A DNA stretch of 64,000 bases from Albula goreensis (GCA_022829145.1 CM040747.1:33620052-33684051); one strand, 5' to 3'. Positions 1 to 12,886 are shown, counted from the stretch's first letter. The notes: generated by a model not told the origin, from the sequence alone. Program-made: numbers and translations.

Positions 1-62
1 CAGCCCCGTTGCCCTTTCTGGTGAAGACAAAAGGTGTTCATCCATATTTTGTGTGATTCCAG

Positions 63-3000
63 AAGCTTCCGCAGTCCCCGGCTGATCGAAGCTCTGGGGA
101 CTCATTCCCCAGGAAGCTGGACCCTCCCCTGGTGGATGAAGTGGATCAGCCTCCAGCAACCTCCGGCAGAGTGTATGCAAATGAAGGGTGAGCCCTCATT
201 GGGTTACGCCGCTGTCAATCATGTGTTCCCCTGCAGGATAGCTGACCTGCACTGGCACAGTCTAGATTTGTGACCATACTAGGGCCCATACACTAGAATG
301 GTCCTGTGCGTTTAGGGTAAAGCTCTCTGAAGCAGTGAGAAAAATGCTATTTTACACAAAAAAAGTGCAAATATAATTGAATTAACTTGTATTGAAAGTG
401 CCCATCAAAATTTAGCGAGACCAATGAATATTGTATGAGTTGCTTTCATTTCTCATACAGAAGCTGGTGTTTGGTATTCAGATCTACTGCTTTGCTTTGT
501 TCTCGGCTGGTGAAAGCTTACGATTAAGAAAAGCTTACGATACCAGGGAATGTGCTCTGCTAGTAAACCAATGTTCCGTATTAAGAAATGTTTCTGAAGT
601 TAACTTCTGATCGAAGGTGACTTCTGATGTCTTCCGCGGTGCAGTCAGTGTGCGGAGCTGCCTAAGAGCCGACCCAAGTTCACCCTCAGAAATTGCAAGC
701 AACAGTCAAATGACAGGAAGCCCCAGCCAGAAAAGTTATCTATCAGATAATCTGTATCAGACTGAGCATCTGGTACCAAGAATTTTCAGTCTTTCCAGGT
801 CTGACATGCGTTGCTATGGTTCCCTGCCCCAGGGCGACATGCGAGGGCAACCGGGGGACAGATGCGGCGTTTTCACCGCCGAAGCGTAGGCCAGAGGCCA
901 CGCCCCCCGTCGGCGCTAGGCCGCGGGAGCAGAGCATGTACCTCAAGGAGCCGCTGCAGCTCAACGGCGCCACCGAGTTGTGCTTCGAGGAAGTGCGGGC
1001 TTGGCGATACCAGCAGAGGGCCACTTTGGAACTGGCAGGTAGCGGCTATGTCACGGGAGGGATTTTTATGAGGGAAAATGTTTAGGGAAAATGGGAAATT
1101 TTCAAACTCGAAATGATTTGTATATCATATATAAAAAAACTTCCCCATGCCCCCATTAGAAAAGGAGGCTAAACTGAAGAGGGAGAAAGAGGAACTCAAA
1201 CTGCAGATCGAAGAAAAAGAACGGCTTCTCCAGCGGTACATCAACCAAACAACCACCCAGTGTACGGTGAGACAGTGTTTCTCCTTAGCGCGTATATCTG
1301 ACTTTATACTCTTTTTTTGTTTACTTTTGCAGCATTTTTAGACGCTTGATTGTCATAATGCTAACTGCGTATAAATATGCCCACTTCTGTTCCATGAATG
1401 GTCTCTATTTTTATTGTTTGTGCCTTCAGATAATGGAAACAATCTATATATCGTCTGCCTCTATTTACTGTAGTTACTTGATAATGGCTCGCTCCTAACT
1501 GCAGTCTCAGTATGACAGTTGTTTGGCCTAGCCTAGCCTAGCTAGATTAACTTCATATATTTTTAGTTATACAACCATGTCAAGATACCCCCCTCAGTGT
1601 GTGTGTACGAACATCATCCTTCCAAGTAAAAGTAGCTGCTCTATACAATCACTGAATTATAATAACCATGCCAAAAATCTGTACAGAGTTGTTGGAATGT
1701 TCTTGGAATGCATCCAGAAATGTTTTACATTAGATTTTACATTACATTACAAATGTTTTACAAATGAAATTGAAGAAATGGGCTAAGACCTAGAGTTCAG
1801 CACAGTTTGCAGTTGCCATCGGGCTTTTGGATTGTCTCTCCATTTTAACTTTCAGTGTAAATACATGTTTCAGCAACTTACTTTATTAACATTACTTCTT
1901 GTGAATTTATGTTTTAAACACTGAATGTCAGCCTGGACCCGCCCCAGCTGTGCCAAGTGTCGTCATTGCAGTGCCCAGTGTCCATGACGGATCCAGCTCT
2001 ACATCTCCATTACATTAGTAAGCCAACTCTACCCTGCATGCCCTTCAAGCTCAGGGCAGCCATCTTGGCTCACTTGTCAAATCCTAACTACTAAACATAC
2101 AGTAACATAGACAGTGGTTGTTTTATGCACTTGTTTTTGTGAAACGGTATCTTCCATATTTTTCCTCCTCTTTCACAGCCCTGGGTTTCCTGACCAAGAC
2201 AAAGACATTGGCTCAGGTAGGTTGGAAGCATGAGGATTTTTGAGTGGACTGTTTGAGTGTTCTGTTGGCATATTCAAACCCTCAAACTCTATTGTTCTGT
2301 TTAACAAAAAAACTTTTGTCTGCAGTTATGTCTGTAAATATGTCACTTCTCATTGCCAGACAGATGTTATCGTTCTTAGGCTGCTGTTTAGGGTGGATGT
2401 GAAAGAATATTTTTTTACAATTTTTGCTGATAAATAATTGAATAGTGCTGCAAGTGAGAGATTGGTGATCTCATGGTTTGGTATTTGGATATTTGTTCAT
2501 ATCTTTGGCTCCGTTTGTGACTGTCATTTCAGACGATGTATTTCTGAGCCCTTTGCCGAAGGAGGTGTTTAATTTTGGGCCGTTTTTGTCTGCATCTGGT
2601 AAGACCTTCTACAAACACATCAACGTCAATGATAAAATAGGTTTCACCTGTAATGGAGTCATATGGATGGGTATTGACCGAAACAGTAAGGGTTAAGCAT
2701 CTTCGCAAAGTTAAAGTGGTCAACCCGGAAATCAAACTGGCAATCTTGAAGGTACAAAAGTTGTCCAATTCATTATCCACTGCCAAGGAAAACACCTCTT
2801 CCTGAAGGAAGTGGGATGGGTTTGAAACAAGAGGTTAAATAATTTTTGGTTAAAATAAATTGTATTCTGTAGAAGTAAATGTATGTTTTGTTGCTTTCGC
2901 TATTTTATAAGAGAAAAAAATGTTACTATTCCAGTTCAAAAATATGCTATGGGCTTCCTAAATATGACATCCAAGCAAATTAATCATTAAGCAAAGTTGT

Positions 3001-6000
3001 TTTAAGCTTATCTAGGTATCTTTCTGTGCCCTGTAAAATTGTGGTGTTGTATCTCAAATACAGATATGTTGAAACTGACTGCTCATTTTACCAGTGCCTA
3101 GCTTATTTTGGGAGGTAGCTCCTCCTCCCAGAGTGATTCTTTGAGAAAATCTTGATTTATTTGGTGGTTTTTACAAGATGGCGGCGCCCTCAAGATTCAG
3201 GAGGACAGGTGCGCGTCAAAGTTCTCGCCGTTCACCATCTTTGATGAGAGTTCCACCTGTGAGCCATCACGGGCCGTGTAAGTCTCCGAAGGGCCGTGTG
3301 GAAAAATAATGGACGTTGACATTTAGTTATGTGTGTTTGAAACCGCTTAAATCTAAACTCTGCTATTGATTTGTAGGGCACCTGTACCCGTGCGGCATAA
3401 GGTTACCAGGAAGGCTTTGGCTGTCATAAGGAAACCAACAGGGGATGGATCTCCAAAGGAACCTGTACCTGAAAATGTAAAGCTTTTCAGAATTGCATCC
3501 AACACGTTAAACCGATGTGCAGATCTTGTGTATCATCCTCCCTGACTGGGAGCATTGACGTGATCCGGTCATCGCAAGTGGGTGTTTTTAGGACCCATTT
3601 GAAGCAGTCGGTAACATGTGTGTTTCGCCAGGTAATAGACATTTGAGCAGTAAATCAAACGTTACGTTGTGTTAACTGCAGTCACATTCTTCCTCGCCAG
3701 TTCCTGCTCAGTTTCAGTCTAACAAGTACCTCGCGTATCGCTTCACGTAATGCGGAAGTCTGTTACGTTTGACCGCAATGTAAGATACGTCGATTTTAAA
3801 GGTCCACGATCATGGGGCAATGATGAAATTGGTGCACACTGAGTAAGTACTGCAGTGTTTATTTAAAAACTGTGTGACCTCATTTCACTGCTTTAAATGC
3901 CATTTATGTAAATTGTTTAGGGAACGTAAGTGTCTCTCTGACAAACTTATGTGAATTGCATTTCATGCAGTGTAGTGATTTTCTCTCAAACATCAGCATT
4001 GTTCCGACAAACCTCAGAGAGGGCAACCTCTGGCGCAGGGTCCTCCAAAATGTATCAAGCGGGCTCGCACCAGATGCAGATTTAAAATCATTAATCAAAG
4101 TCACCTCTTCGCTTTCCCAGCATGCAGTGGGGAGGACCGAATCCCCGAATGATCCAACGCTCGTCAGCAGTAACCAAAGTGAGATGCTATTCCAAAGCCC
4201 AGAGGGCACCGGTGACTTTGCCTCGTTGGCACAGTTGGCCTCCACCCCCCTCAGGCCTGGCACCAGCGAGGGGACCGGCCTGGCACTGCCCAAGAGCCCA
4301 TGTGACCTCCCCACTGATACCCCAAAGGACGAGAGCGCCAAACCCACCACAACTCCAAGGCAGAAGAAGCTCAGGTACTTGGTATGGGTGGAATAGGAAT
4401 AGTGGGCTAGTGTCCTTCATCTCCAGGTCTTCCAAAGTTCTAGGCCCCCTCCTCCCAGGTAGGGCACTGCTGTTATTCCTTTAAGCAAGGTTCTTGATCT
4501 GCCTTAGGGAAAATATCTAATTCTGTGAATTGGTTGAATGCAAAAACAAGGTTAATGAAATGCGAGTCACTCTAGGTAAGAGCAAATGTAAATGTACATT
4601 GACTTCCTCGCATTATGTGAGAAGGGCATTTGAAGGGTAAATATCCCAAGACAGGCTATTGGGTCAAATATCAGATTTTTCCTTTTTGGAGATATATTGT
4701 GGTAAGTAGCAATTATTATGGGGTACAATTTGACTAGCTCTATTAGTAGACTGAGAGGTGGAATAACAGTGGAAAACCTTGATGTTTCAAGTGCGGACGC
4801 CTGGGCAAGAAACTAAGCATACGTCTATGGGAAACAAAGCAAACCGTAATGAGGAAAGCCTTTGTCAGGTGAAAATAAAGTGGCTGTCATAAGGGTATTT
4901 GGTCTTCTTTATTGACCAAAAGATGGAAACAAAATCCATCAAGCAGGCAGGGAGTCAGGTCCAAGATCAGGTATCATAGGTGTACCCCATGTGCCTGTCC
5001 AAGGTCCCATGTAATAACAAGCTTTGCTGTGCTCACTGCAGCCCGATCCAGGAGGCCACATTGGAGGATGGGTGCTCCACTTCCTCCTCCTCTTCCTCCG
5101 TGGGGAGTCTCGCTACCCAAAACAATTCCTACCCCACTAGTGAGCTGGAGCCAGCCCAGTGTGATTCAAACCCTATGTCTGGTATGCCCTCCTGCCATCG
5201 CCCAGCACACCACTGATTACAGTCACAGTCCTCATGGTTTTATACATTTTCTTGTATGTTTTTCATTGGGCATAGTTGCTCTACCATCTGTATGCAAGCA
5301 AGGAGTTCTGTACAGGAACTACATGGACATCTGTAAGTCAGTGGCAATTTAAAACACTTTACAGTACTCACAGCGACTATATTACTCAGTACAGTAGCGT
5401 TGACCGTATGAGGATGGAATTTATGGACCCATAGGTTGTTTTGTGACTCCTCATTTTTCTATCTCTAGAGTGTATTTGTTTTTCAGAGTGTTATGAGACA
5501 CTACCTGCTAATGAAGGAGACATGTCTCTAACCAATCATAACCTTTGCGTACCTGGGCATCCCATTGGGTGGGGCTAACGCAGTCATATCCCTGGGGAAA
5601 CCTCTTTCACGTTTCTGACGATGCCTTTTGTTAACAAACATCTTCAGTGCAATGGGTCCTTCTCTTTCCCTGTAGAAACAGAGATGGTGGATCCCTGCAG
5701 TGCCCGTATGAGGCGGCAGCTGCTGGGGGAAGTGGACCTGAGCTCCTATCCCGGCTTTCACAGGAAAGAGGGGAACCTGCCCTCCATCAACGAGTACGAC
5801 GTGCTCTCTCTAGGTAACTTCTCCAAAAAAAAACCATGGCACTCACTGGTTTGGCAGGTCATGCTGGTTTTTGCCATGACCGCATATTGAGTCTTTATTG
5901 GTGGAAATGGGTCACATGAGATGGGTCATATGACACTTCCCTTTAGGAAGTTAATATGACCCCAATGGACTCCCCACCATTTCTTATTTCGTATTAAGCA

Positions 6001-6861
6001 ACATCGAGAGAACATACGATTGTATTTGGTTCCTCTCTGTATTTAGTTCTTTCCTCTTGAGAGACTGTTTTCTGTTATCTCTCTAAATGTGACTGTCCTA
6101 CTATTATTCCAGATGATGAGATCTTCATAATTAAGTGCAAAATCAACAGCGGCGAAAACCACACATTTTGCCTGGAGACGAGCAAAATGATGACCATCAA
6201 GGTACAGCGCCGACCGTAATGGGGCCCAGCCCGAAAAGCGAAACGGGTTCAGAGGTACGAGACTCCGGCCTGCAAACGTGATGTGAGAAATGAAGGGCAG
6301 CTCTCGCCTGTGCAGGTGGACTTCCAGAGCATTCCGTGGGATTTCTACGTCGCCTGCCAGCTGAGGAAGCGTCTGACCTCTGACTCATCTCGCCGCCACT
6401 GCGACCACACAAGCTGCTTTCTGTACGACGACGGCTACATCACGGTAACCCGGGGCAGCTGTGCGGGCACTCTGCAGGTACGTTTAACAGACTTTAACGG
6501 CCTGTCTGCGTGACAGTAATCGCATTGATTTAAGCACTTATTTACAAGGAAGCAATGTCTTAAACCATCTGTTGTATCTTATCCAGAGATTTTTAAAAAA
6601 TTATTATTACATACCGTACATTTATACAGCTGGTAATCTGGTTGGTTTGCTGCGCAGGTAGACCAATCTGTTAGTTAAGCTTCATTCTCTAAGCATTATA
6701 CAACATTAAAGTATGTAATAAGTGCGTTCAACTGGGTTATTTGCAGTGATAACAACCGAAGACTAAGTGGCTATTTGTCCCTCAGACTGACTTGCTTAAA
6801 TTCTGAGTTTTTTTTTCTTTTTCTTTCCCCCCCACAGTTCACAAAAATTCATATGTATAAA

Positions 6862-6892
<31 letters not shown>

Positions 6893-8482
6893 ATCGGGTG
6901 GAGGGGGACTGTCACACTTGCATATAATTGTCAGTTGAATTAAAACGGAAAATGTTTATTGAATTTAGGGCAAAAGTCAAAGCAAAAAAGCTTGGGGGAA
7001 ATTTTACCATTAGTGCTGGTTACTGAGACTGTCTTTCTGTCCCGTCATTAGGAGCTCCTGGACAGATCTGAGCTGCCGCGCAATATAGCGGCTTTCCTTG
7101 TGATGGAGCTGCTGGAGCTGGTGGAGCAGATGCATGCCTGTCACCTGGTGCATGGAGACCTCCGCCCTCATACCCTCATGCTGTTCCACTGGTAGACCGC
7201 CTATTTCAGGGATACCATTTTAGGGGTGGCCCTACCCTCCAGTATGGGGTCACAGTGTCTCGCACAGGAATCTCATGGAGCACTGTGGAGATTAAGGGCC
7301 TGGTTGACTACACCATTTAGCATGTGCAACAAAAAAAAAGAATAAGAAAGCATTTGATTGGTCGAGGTAGATAATTTGCTCCAATCACAAACCATGTCAT
7401 TGAAATTGCTTTTCGCAAAAGGTATTAACGTGTCCTAAAGGCTTTGATAGATCCGGCCCTAATAGGCATGTCACACTGCACTTAGCCCAGGGCTAAAAGC
7501 AAGAAAATGAACGGATGGATGGATGGATGGATGGATGATTCCCGAGGGAGCAGAGATTGTTCTTGCATTAATGGCTGCTCCCTCCCCTCACGCTCACTCA
7601 GGGATGAGTTTGAGAGGGCGACCAAAGTGTTGAGGGCCCTGGACTCCTCCTGCTGCGTGGACCTGGACCTGCAGCCCGAAGTGACTTCCTGCCGAGGACT
7701 CCCCGCATCTCGGGCCTACCTCAGACAGGGCATCCTGTCACCCTCTTCTTCGCCCTACCAGGTAGCCCTTTCACACGACCCCCATGACTGAGGTTTCGAT
7801 AGAGTATAACGGTAACTTTCTGGCCTAGCTTCCTGTGCCAGAATTTTTTCCGTTTTTCAGGTTGATTTTGGTTGGCTTAGGTGGTTTATCACTTTCACAC
7901 TCCCACTCTGCTGAATTACTAACTGAGCATTGTATTAACGCAGAGGGTGGGCATTTACATCAACTTAGCATAACAAGCTAATCCGGCTCATATTTGTGAA
8001 ATCAGGCATGAGAGACACAAAGCCAGCTCCTCCTTGGGCATGAACGCCGTTTAAACAAGCTTGGTGTTTGTCCTTGTGTCTGAAATATACAGGTGGACCT
8101 TATTGGGATTGCCGAGACCGTCCATGTAATGCTGAAGAAGCAGGAAATGCGGTTGGTGGAGGAGGACTCGGAGTGGAAGCCAGCTGAAAATTGGGAGTCC
8201 TCTTCCGGGTACACGCTTCTCCATACACTCACGGTCTAACTTTTCGCGGCCTACCGCTGGAGTGTAATTTGGACCACTCCAGAGGTAGACCGCATCAAAG
8301 CATTCGGTCTTACCGGGTGTCGCGTTGGCTTTTGCAGAGACGGCGTAGCCTGGCAGCGGTTCTTCCGGAAGATTCTGAATCCGGGAACCCGGTCCAGCGT
8401 CGCGGTCTTGTCAGAGCTGCGGCGGGACCTGGAAACGCATTTCAAGCTGGAACTCAACTCTCTGAGCGCCTTTTTCACATGA
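63..8482 (+). CDS. bub1b: BUB1B (BubR1) spindle checkpoint protein, 3' part, 17 exons, 5' end outside window
   Basis: BubR1 is a mitotic-checkpoint-complex subunit that inhibits APC/C-Cdc20 and recruits PP2A-B56 to kinetochores. Exons read from splice sites with continuous phase: 63-187, 833-1038, 1160-1266, 1932-2017, 2179-2216, 2533-2598, 3178-3277, 3377-3476, 3971-4374, 5042-5181, 5676-5813, 6113-6201, 6316-6477, 7052-7191, 7602-7761, 8093-8208, 8338-8482 (stop TGA 8480-8482). These 2322 nt give 773 codons plus stop; the human protein is about 1050 aa, so the N-terminal TPR/KEN part lies upstream of the window. Recognisable blocks in order: GLEBS region (FEEVRA), charged coiled coil, FTIFDESS block (human FSIFDE), LSPIQE, then the kinase-like domain with HGDLRPHT in place of HRD and no DFG. 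No frameshift or stop was seen. Symbol assigned from domain order and synteny with PAK6. Individual small exons (2179-2216, 2533-2598) rest on phase matching. Confidence 0.93.
833..1038 (+). CDS. bub1b: BUB1B exon with GLEBS (BUB3-binding) motif
   Basis: This exon follows a ccccag acceptor and ends at a GTAGCG donor. Its first base completes a glycine codon split from exon 63-187. The translation ends with MYLKEP...ELCFEEVRAWRYQQR, which lines up with the human BubR1 GLEBS block (FSFEEIRAEVF). In the BUB1/BubR1/NUP98 family the adjacent glutamates contact the BUB3 propeller, and both are present. The next exon (1160-1266) continues as a lysine/glutamate-rich helix, as in the human protein. 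Confidence 0.88.
4370..5054 (+). other. bub1b: KARD-type PP2A-B56 docking motif LSPIQE, split by an intron
   Basis: Exon 3971-4374 ends KKL plus two bases (AG) of a serine codon; exon 5042-5181 supplies the C and continues PIQEATLEDG. The spliced reading is LSPIQE, which fits the B56 consensus LxxIxE and aligns with human BubR1 LSPIIE in the KARD region. In the family, phosphorylation of the serine by CDK1 and of flanking sites by PLK1 strengthens B56 binding; whether that applies here is inferred. An acidic and serine-rich stretch follows, as expected. Confidence 0.85.
6864..6892. repeat. (GT)n microsatellite
   Basis: Uninterrupted GT dinucleotide run in the BUB1B intron between exons 6316-6477 and 7052-7191. 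Confidence 0.95.
7294..7461 (-). mobile_element. MITE-like foldback element, family M1, copy A (reverse orientation)
   Basis: About 168 bp in a BUB1B intron. The left end (agggcctggtt...tttagcatgtgcaa) and the reverse complement of the right end (agggccggat...) match the ends of copies at 20531-20690 and 28591-28768 in opposite orientation. TA dinucleotides flank the ends, and the interior contains paired attgg/ccaat blocks. It looks like a nonautonomous TA-target DNA transposon derivative; the superfamily is not determined. Confidence 0.6.
7513..7537. repeat. (GGAT)n microsatellite
   Basis: Six tandem GGAT units 64 bp upstream of a BUB1B exon acceptor. Confidence 0.95.
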
Positions 8483-8589
8483 AAGCTTCCGAAGACGCCC
8501 TGTCTCATGCTTCATGTAATGACGTATGACTGCAGATTAATATTTTCAAAAGAGAGACATTTTTTCTGACTTTTTTATGTACTACCTTC

Positions 8590-8595
8590 AATAAA
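8590..8595 (+). terminator. bub1b: BUB1B polyadenylation signal AATAAA
   Basis: Canonical hexamer 108 nt after the BUB1B stop codon, followed by a T-rich stretch. It implies a short 3' UTR (8483 to about 8615). Confidence 0.75.
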
Positions 8596-11500
8596 ATTAT
8601 TTTTTTTAGGTAATTCACTAATGAATGTATTTGAAAATGTCTGTTGATATACTGTTAACTTGATTGGAATGTGTCAGTGAGGTAAAAAATAATGACTAAT
8701 TAAAAAAAAAAAATGAAATAATAATAATGCTACTAAGAAATGCACATACAGAGCATGTCCGAAGAAGTGACTTGCGTTGCCACCAGGTATTTTTTCCACC
8801 CATACACAAATTAGCTCCTCTACCTGGCTGAAGAGTTGTGCTAATTAAAATCAGCATGTTTAGTGCTTTTATTTTGTAAAGCCAGGATTTTCCCACCCCT
8901 GAATATATTTATCTTTTTAAGAAAGAAGCCTTTTTAATTGGCCTTGATTTGTCATTCAAAAAAAAAAAGTTTTCCTTGGTTTACGCCCAGCCTGGCTGAG
9001 CATACTTCACAGCGCGCGTCACGTCATTTTCTGGGAGGGCACTGGGCACTGTTTTCTGGAGGCAAACCAAACGTGTCGGCCGTCCCTGCAGCTGCGAGAA
9101 ACGTTCGTTCACATTAGCTGGCTGCCGTTTTGAAAGCAGGATGTAGGCATATCACCAGCGTCATCTGCTCTACATGGATGTTTAGCAGAGACGGCAAGTT
9201 TTTTATATCTTCGCCTGACTTGGGCAGTTTTCAGGGTTAAGAAACTGTCAAGTGACTCCTAAAGGTGAAGCGGCTTTTTTATCCCTGCGGTCAGGTAAGC
9301 AATAATAGTGGTGGAAGCATAGACTTCCAGGAGGGCATGTTCGATGTAAGACTGGAAGAGGGGTGCCCATGATTCATTTGAGAGTCAAAGCGGAGCCCCT
9401 TTGGGCTGACAGTGTGACAGAAACTGGCTAAACAGCTCCTGGGTAGCTGTGCAGGGGAGCTGGGTTGTTGTTAGTGTTAGCCATGTGGTTATTGTGGGTC
9501 CAAAGGTTTGCTGTAGTCACACCCAGAAGGTAAGGCAGCGACACCCGGGCTCAGTTATAAAGACTTGGATCGGTGTCAACACGGTGAGTGACAAGCATGA
9601 AAAATAAGGCAGAGGACAAAAATGCATTGTAACGGGGCACGTTGGGTAAACTGAGGAGAAACGGCAGCGGTCGCTCAGTGTTTCGGCTGAAGGTAGCGGC
9701 TGCCTTAGATGTTGATTACAGTAATTATGTAGCTCGAAGTTCAAAGGAGACATTAATGGACTTTGCTCACAATGTGGAAGGATAACATTTATGAATTTTT
9801 CATTGACAGATGCTAACAGAATTATGTGTGAAATTAAATAGCTTAGTTTTTTCTTATGTTTTTCATTTGGGTCCCCATTTTTCTAAAATTAAAAATTCCT
9901 AATTTTAACATTGTCTCAAAGTGAAAATCTCTGAAACCCACAGCCTGTTTTTGTATTTTCAAGTAAATACAACGATAGTACAAAGGTATTTTTTTGCAAT
10001 AAGGGGAGACCAAATGAAAACCAAGGCTTTTGTAGTGAGGGATTGGATAACTTTGCAGTTAACTGAAACTCTTCTGTGTGTCTGGCCCTTTAAGAAAGAC
10101 AGAAATACATCAGCCAGTATTACTCACATTTTACTGGCTGTCATCGTACTGGCACTTTTAGCCATATCAGTCAGCAATCAAAATACTTGTCAGAACTTTT
10201 CCCGTCTTTGCTTCATGTGGGAGCAGTTTCCTAATTTGGTAATATCAGTTGTTTGCTTTGACAGCTCCCTAATCCATGGTAACACTCAGTTTACAGTCAC
10301 ACAGAGCGCAGGAATTTACTTTTAAAGCCATTTGGTGATTTTCTCAAGAAAACATTGTCATTGCCTTTCCCATGTATAAGCGAACAGCCTTATGGTATTA
10401 TGTTTCAGGAAATGCATGCTTCAATATCTGGAGACGATTTTAATTTTCAGTTTCACTGCTGGATGTGCTTTCCTCCAATCAGAGCCCAGTAAAAGAGCGC
10501 AGAATCTCATATTGCATGTGCTTATGGCATACGAAAACCTCATTAATTGAATGAGACCTTTGGCTCTGAAATAATGTTTGTATAATGATTACCATAAACT
10601 GCAAACAAAATATCATATCAGCTATCTATAATCCTAATCACTTTGCACATGGAACTTTCCAAAAGAGTATTTCACTGACACGTTCAGCAGTATGCTTGTC
10701 AAATTATCCGTTACATCTGACTGGCTGCTGTTGCTGCCCTTCCCATTTCGATTCCCCAGGTGATCACTGCAAAAGAAAACAGAGGTATCAGTTGACCTGC
10801 CTGAATAAATAAACCTAAAATAAACAACTAGCTCCACACTAGAGCACAACACATGGTTTTACAGGTGCCTGTGGAAATCCAAAGACCATGCCATACATTT
10901 TAATGGGCAATGATACACTGTATTGTATTGATGTGCAAGTTAGCATTACAGATAGATGTAAGACGTGTACCATATCATGGTAAATTCCACAGTGTCAAAT
11001 AAAATGTAAACAATATTCCACGCATTATTACGATATATAAAGACAGGTTGGGTTTTTTTTTTGCCTGGTTTTGGCATTTCAAGCACGTTCGCTAAATACA
11101 CCCAAAAAAAAAAAAATCACGGCGACAAGGCAGGACACAGTGACAGCCACCTTGAACCACAGTCAATAAACACAGGCGGGCGGGGGAAGGGAAGGGTACA
11201 AACGACATCCACCCGGTCCGCAGGGACCTATGTGATGAAAGATAATGATACAGATCACGCTTGGACCGCCGTTCTGCTCGTCTCACTTGATGATGGAGAG
11301 AGAGACGAGCGCCCGTTTATGCGGGCCGTGTCCTGAAACATTCTTGCGCGTCGCGCCGCATTCGCTGCGTTTAACTATTCTCCCAGTCATCGTTAAGGAT
11401 CCCGTTTTTTCCGATGCCTGCAGCATACGCGACCTGTCTGTCTGGGTATGAGTTAGCACAGACGTTTCATTCCTGTCACGAATATGTTAGAAATCTTGTG

Positions 11501-12481
11501 TCAGGGCAAAGCGGAAGCTGACTAAGCAGAGCGCTAAACAGATGTAAAGATCTGAAACCCATCTCACCTCCACGAAGCCCCCTAAGCTGTGAGCAGGTGG
11601 GGGAAACTTTGTTTGGACGTATCAGCTGAATTATAAATCAGTTCCACAAAGGTCCACGAGCTTGCTGTGAGCTCATTGCATCCAAACATGTTCCCCAGGG
11701 CTTTTTTTTTTTATTTTTGCACTTCAGTCAGAACAATTGAACCAGCTGGAGAGTATTGGCCTGATTTATCAAAGCTTCCAGTATTGTCAATGACATGATT
11801 TGTGTTTTGAGAGCGTGAACTACCATAAACAATTACATTTTGTCTTTGTCTTTAAGCACAAAAACAGCTATGTGAATACTTAACGCTTTAGGTAAGCAGG
11901 CCTTAATACGTACTCACAGTGTGTGTATTCTCTATTATGTGTATGTGTGTGTTGTTTGGCAGAGAAGAACCCACTATGCCTGTCATTTTCAGAGCGACTA
12001 CTCAACAGGACAAGTAGGTCAATAGCCAGGAAGTGACTGACTGGCATGAACTAAAAGTCTTAAAATGGATAGACAATCATGCTCCAAAAAAGATCAGTTA
12101 GGTGCATACAACCAAAATCAATTCTAAATTACAAAAGGTAATTACCAGAACTGGTACAATAAGCAGTGACATCCCCATGTCAGATATGTTTAATAAAATG
12201 GACACCAGTGGAAACACAGTAAAGACTAACAGTTATCAGCTTATTTTTCTCCTGTGGTTTTTTATTTGACAATAATAACACTCTTTATTCAACCTGTTTT
12301 GAATGAGGAGCTGCCCTCTTCCACAGTGTTAGGCAGTGGCCTATATCCCAGTGTTTGCAGTTGAAAGCTGATGAAGGCCGTTCTATATTACCTTCAGTAA
12401 TTTTGGTGAGGTGGATTACAAAAAACAGTTATTACAGGCCAGTGACAGGCGGTAATTTCTCCATGTAATACTCCAAAGAAA
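8596..12481. other. Intergenic region between BUB1B and PAK6, no gene recognised
   Basis: AT-rich, with several A/T homopolymers and only short random ORFs. The single item of note is a perfect-consensus splice donor (CAG|GTAAGC) at 9294/9295, after a moderately GC-rich stretch from about 9000. That could mark a noncoding first exon of PAK6 or of a BUB1B-PAK6 read-through; it is listed separately. Confidence 0.6.
9000..9294 (+). promoter_or_regulatory. Candidate noncoding 5' exon (PAK6 or read-through), ends in strong donor
   Basis: The stretch contains several CpGs (for example around 9013-9022 and 9071-9080) and ends CGGTCAG|GTAAGC, an ideal U1 donor. PAK6 must have at least one upstream noncoding exon because its first coding exon begins at a 3' splice site (21851). 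Assignment of this segment is conjecture. Confidence 0.25.
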
Positions 12482-12886
12482 GTGGCTCTGCTCCCCTCGC
12501 TCTAAGATGCTGGGTGGCGAATGGCAGGGGGGAGGTGGAGAAGGTGGCTTTGCTCCCCTCGCTCTAAGATGCTGGGTGAGGAATGGCAGGGGGGAGGTGG
12601 AGAAGGTGGCTCTGCTCCCCTCGCTCTAAGATGCTGGGTGAGGAATGGCAGGGGGGAGGTGGAGAAGGTGGCTCTGCTCCCCGCTCTAAGATGCTGGGTG
12701 ACGAATGGCATTGGGGAGGTGGAGAAGGTGGCTCTGCTCCCCTCGCTCTAAGATGCTGGGTGAGGAATGGCATGGGGGAGGTGGAGAGAAGGTGGCTCTG
12801 CTCCCCTCGCTCTAAGATGCTGGGTGAGGAATGGCAGGGGGGAGGTGGAGAAAGTGGCTCTGCTCCCCTCGCTCTAAGATGCTGGA
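12482..12886. repeat. 62-bp minisatellite, about 6.5 copies
   Basis: Tandem units of about 62 bp. Each has a CTCTGCTCCCC block, then GCTCTAAGATGCTGGGTGA, then GGAATGGCA, then a G-rich GGGGGGAGGTGGAGAA end. Small indels occur (one unit lacks CTC, another gains GA). The strong strand asymmetry of G creates overlapping spurious ORFs on both strands. Confidence 0.95.

Larger units (their letters stand above)
6113..8482 (+). other. bub1b: BUB1B C-terminal pseudokinase domain (six exons)
   Basis: Exons from 6113 onward encode a BUB1-like kinase fold. ITV/VIK-type strand: ...MMTIK at 6201. The helix and hinge region PWDFYVACQLRKRL is at 6316-6477. The catalytic-loop equivalent HGDLRPHTLML is in 7052-7191, with G replacing R of HRD and H replacing the catalytic-loop N. 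The position of DFG in 7602-7761 reads LDSSCC. Loss of HRD and DFG matches vertebrate BubR1 as an unusual pseudokinase rather than BUB1, which keeps DFG. The protein ends LSAFFT at 8479. Confidence 0.87.

Noticed and set aside
2695..2804. Open stretch reading KHLRKVKVVNPEIKLAIL in the BUB1B gene, possible extra exon
   Set aside because: The exon ending at 2598 joins in phase with the exon starting at 3178, so no exon is needed here and no phase-compatible splice pair was found.
9921..10325. 134-aa ORF
   Set aside because: AT-rich, atypical codon use, no motif; consistent with chance.
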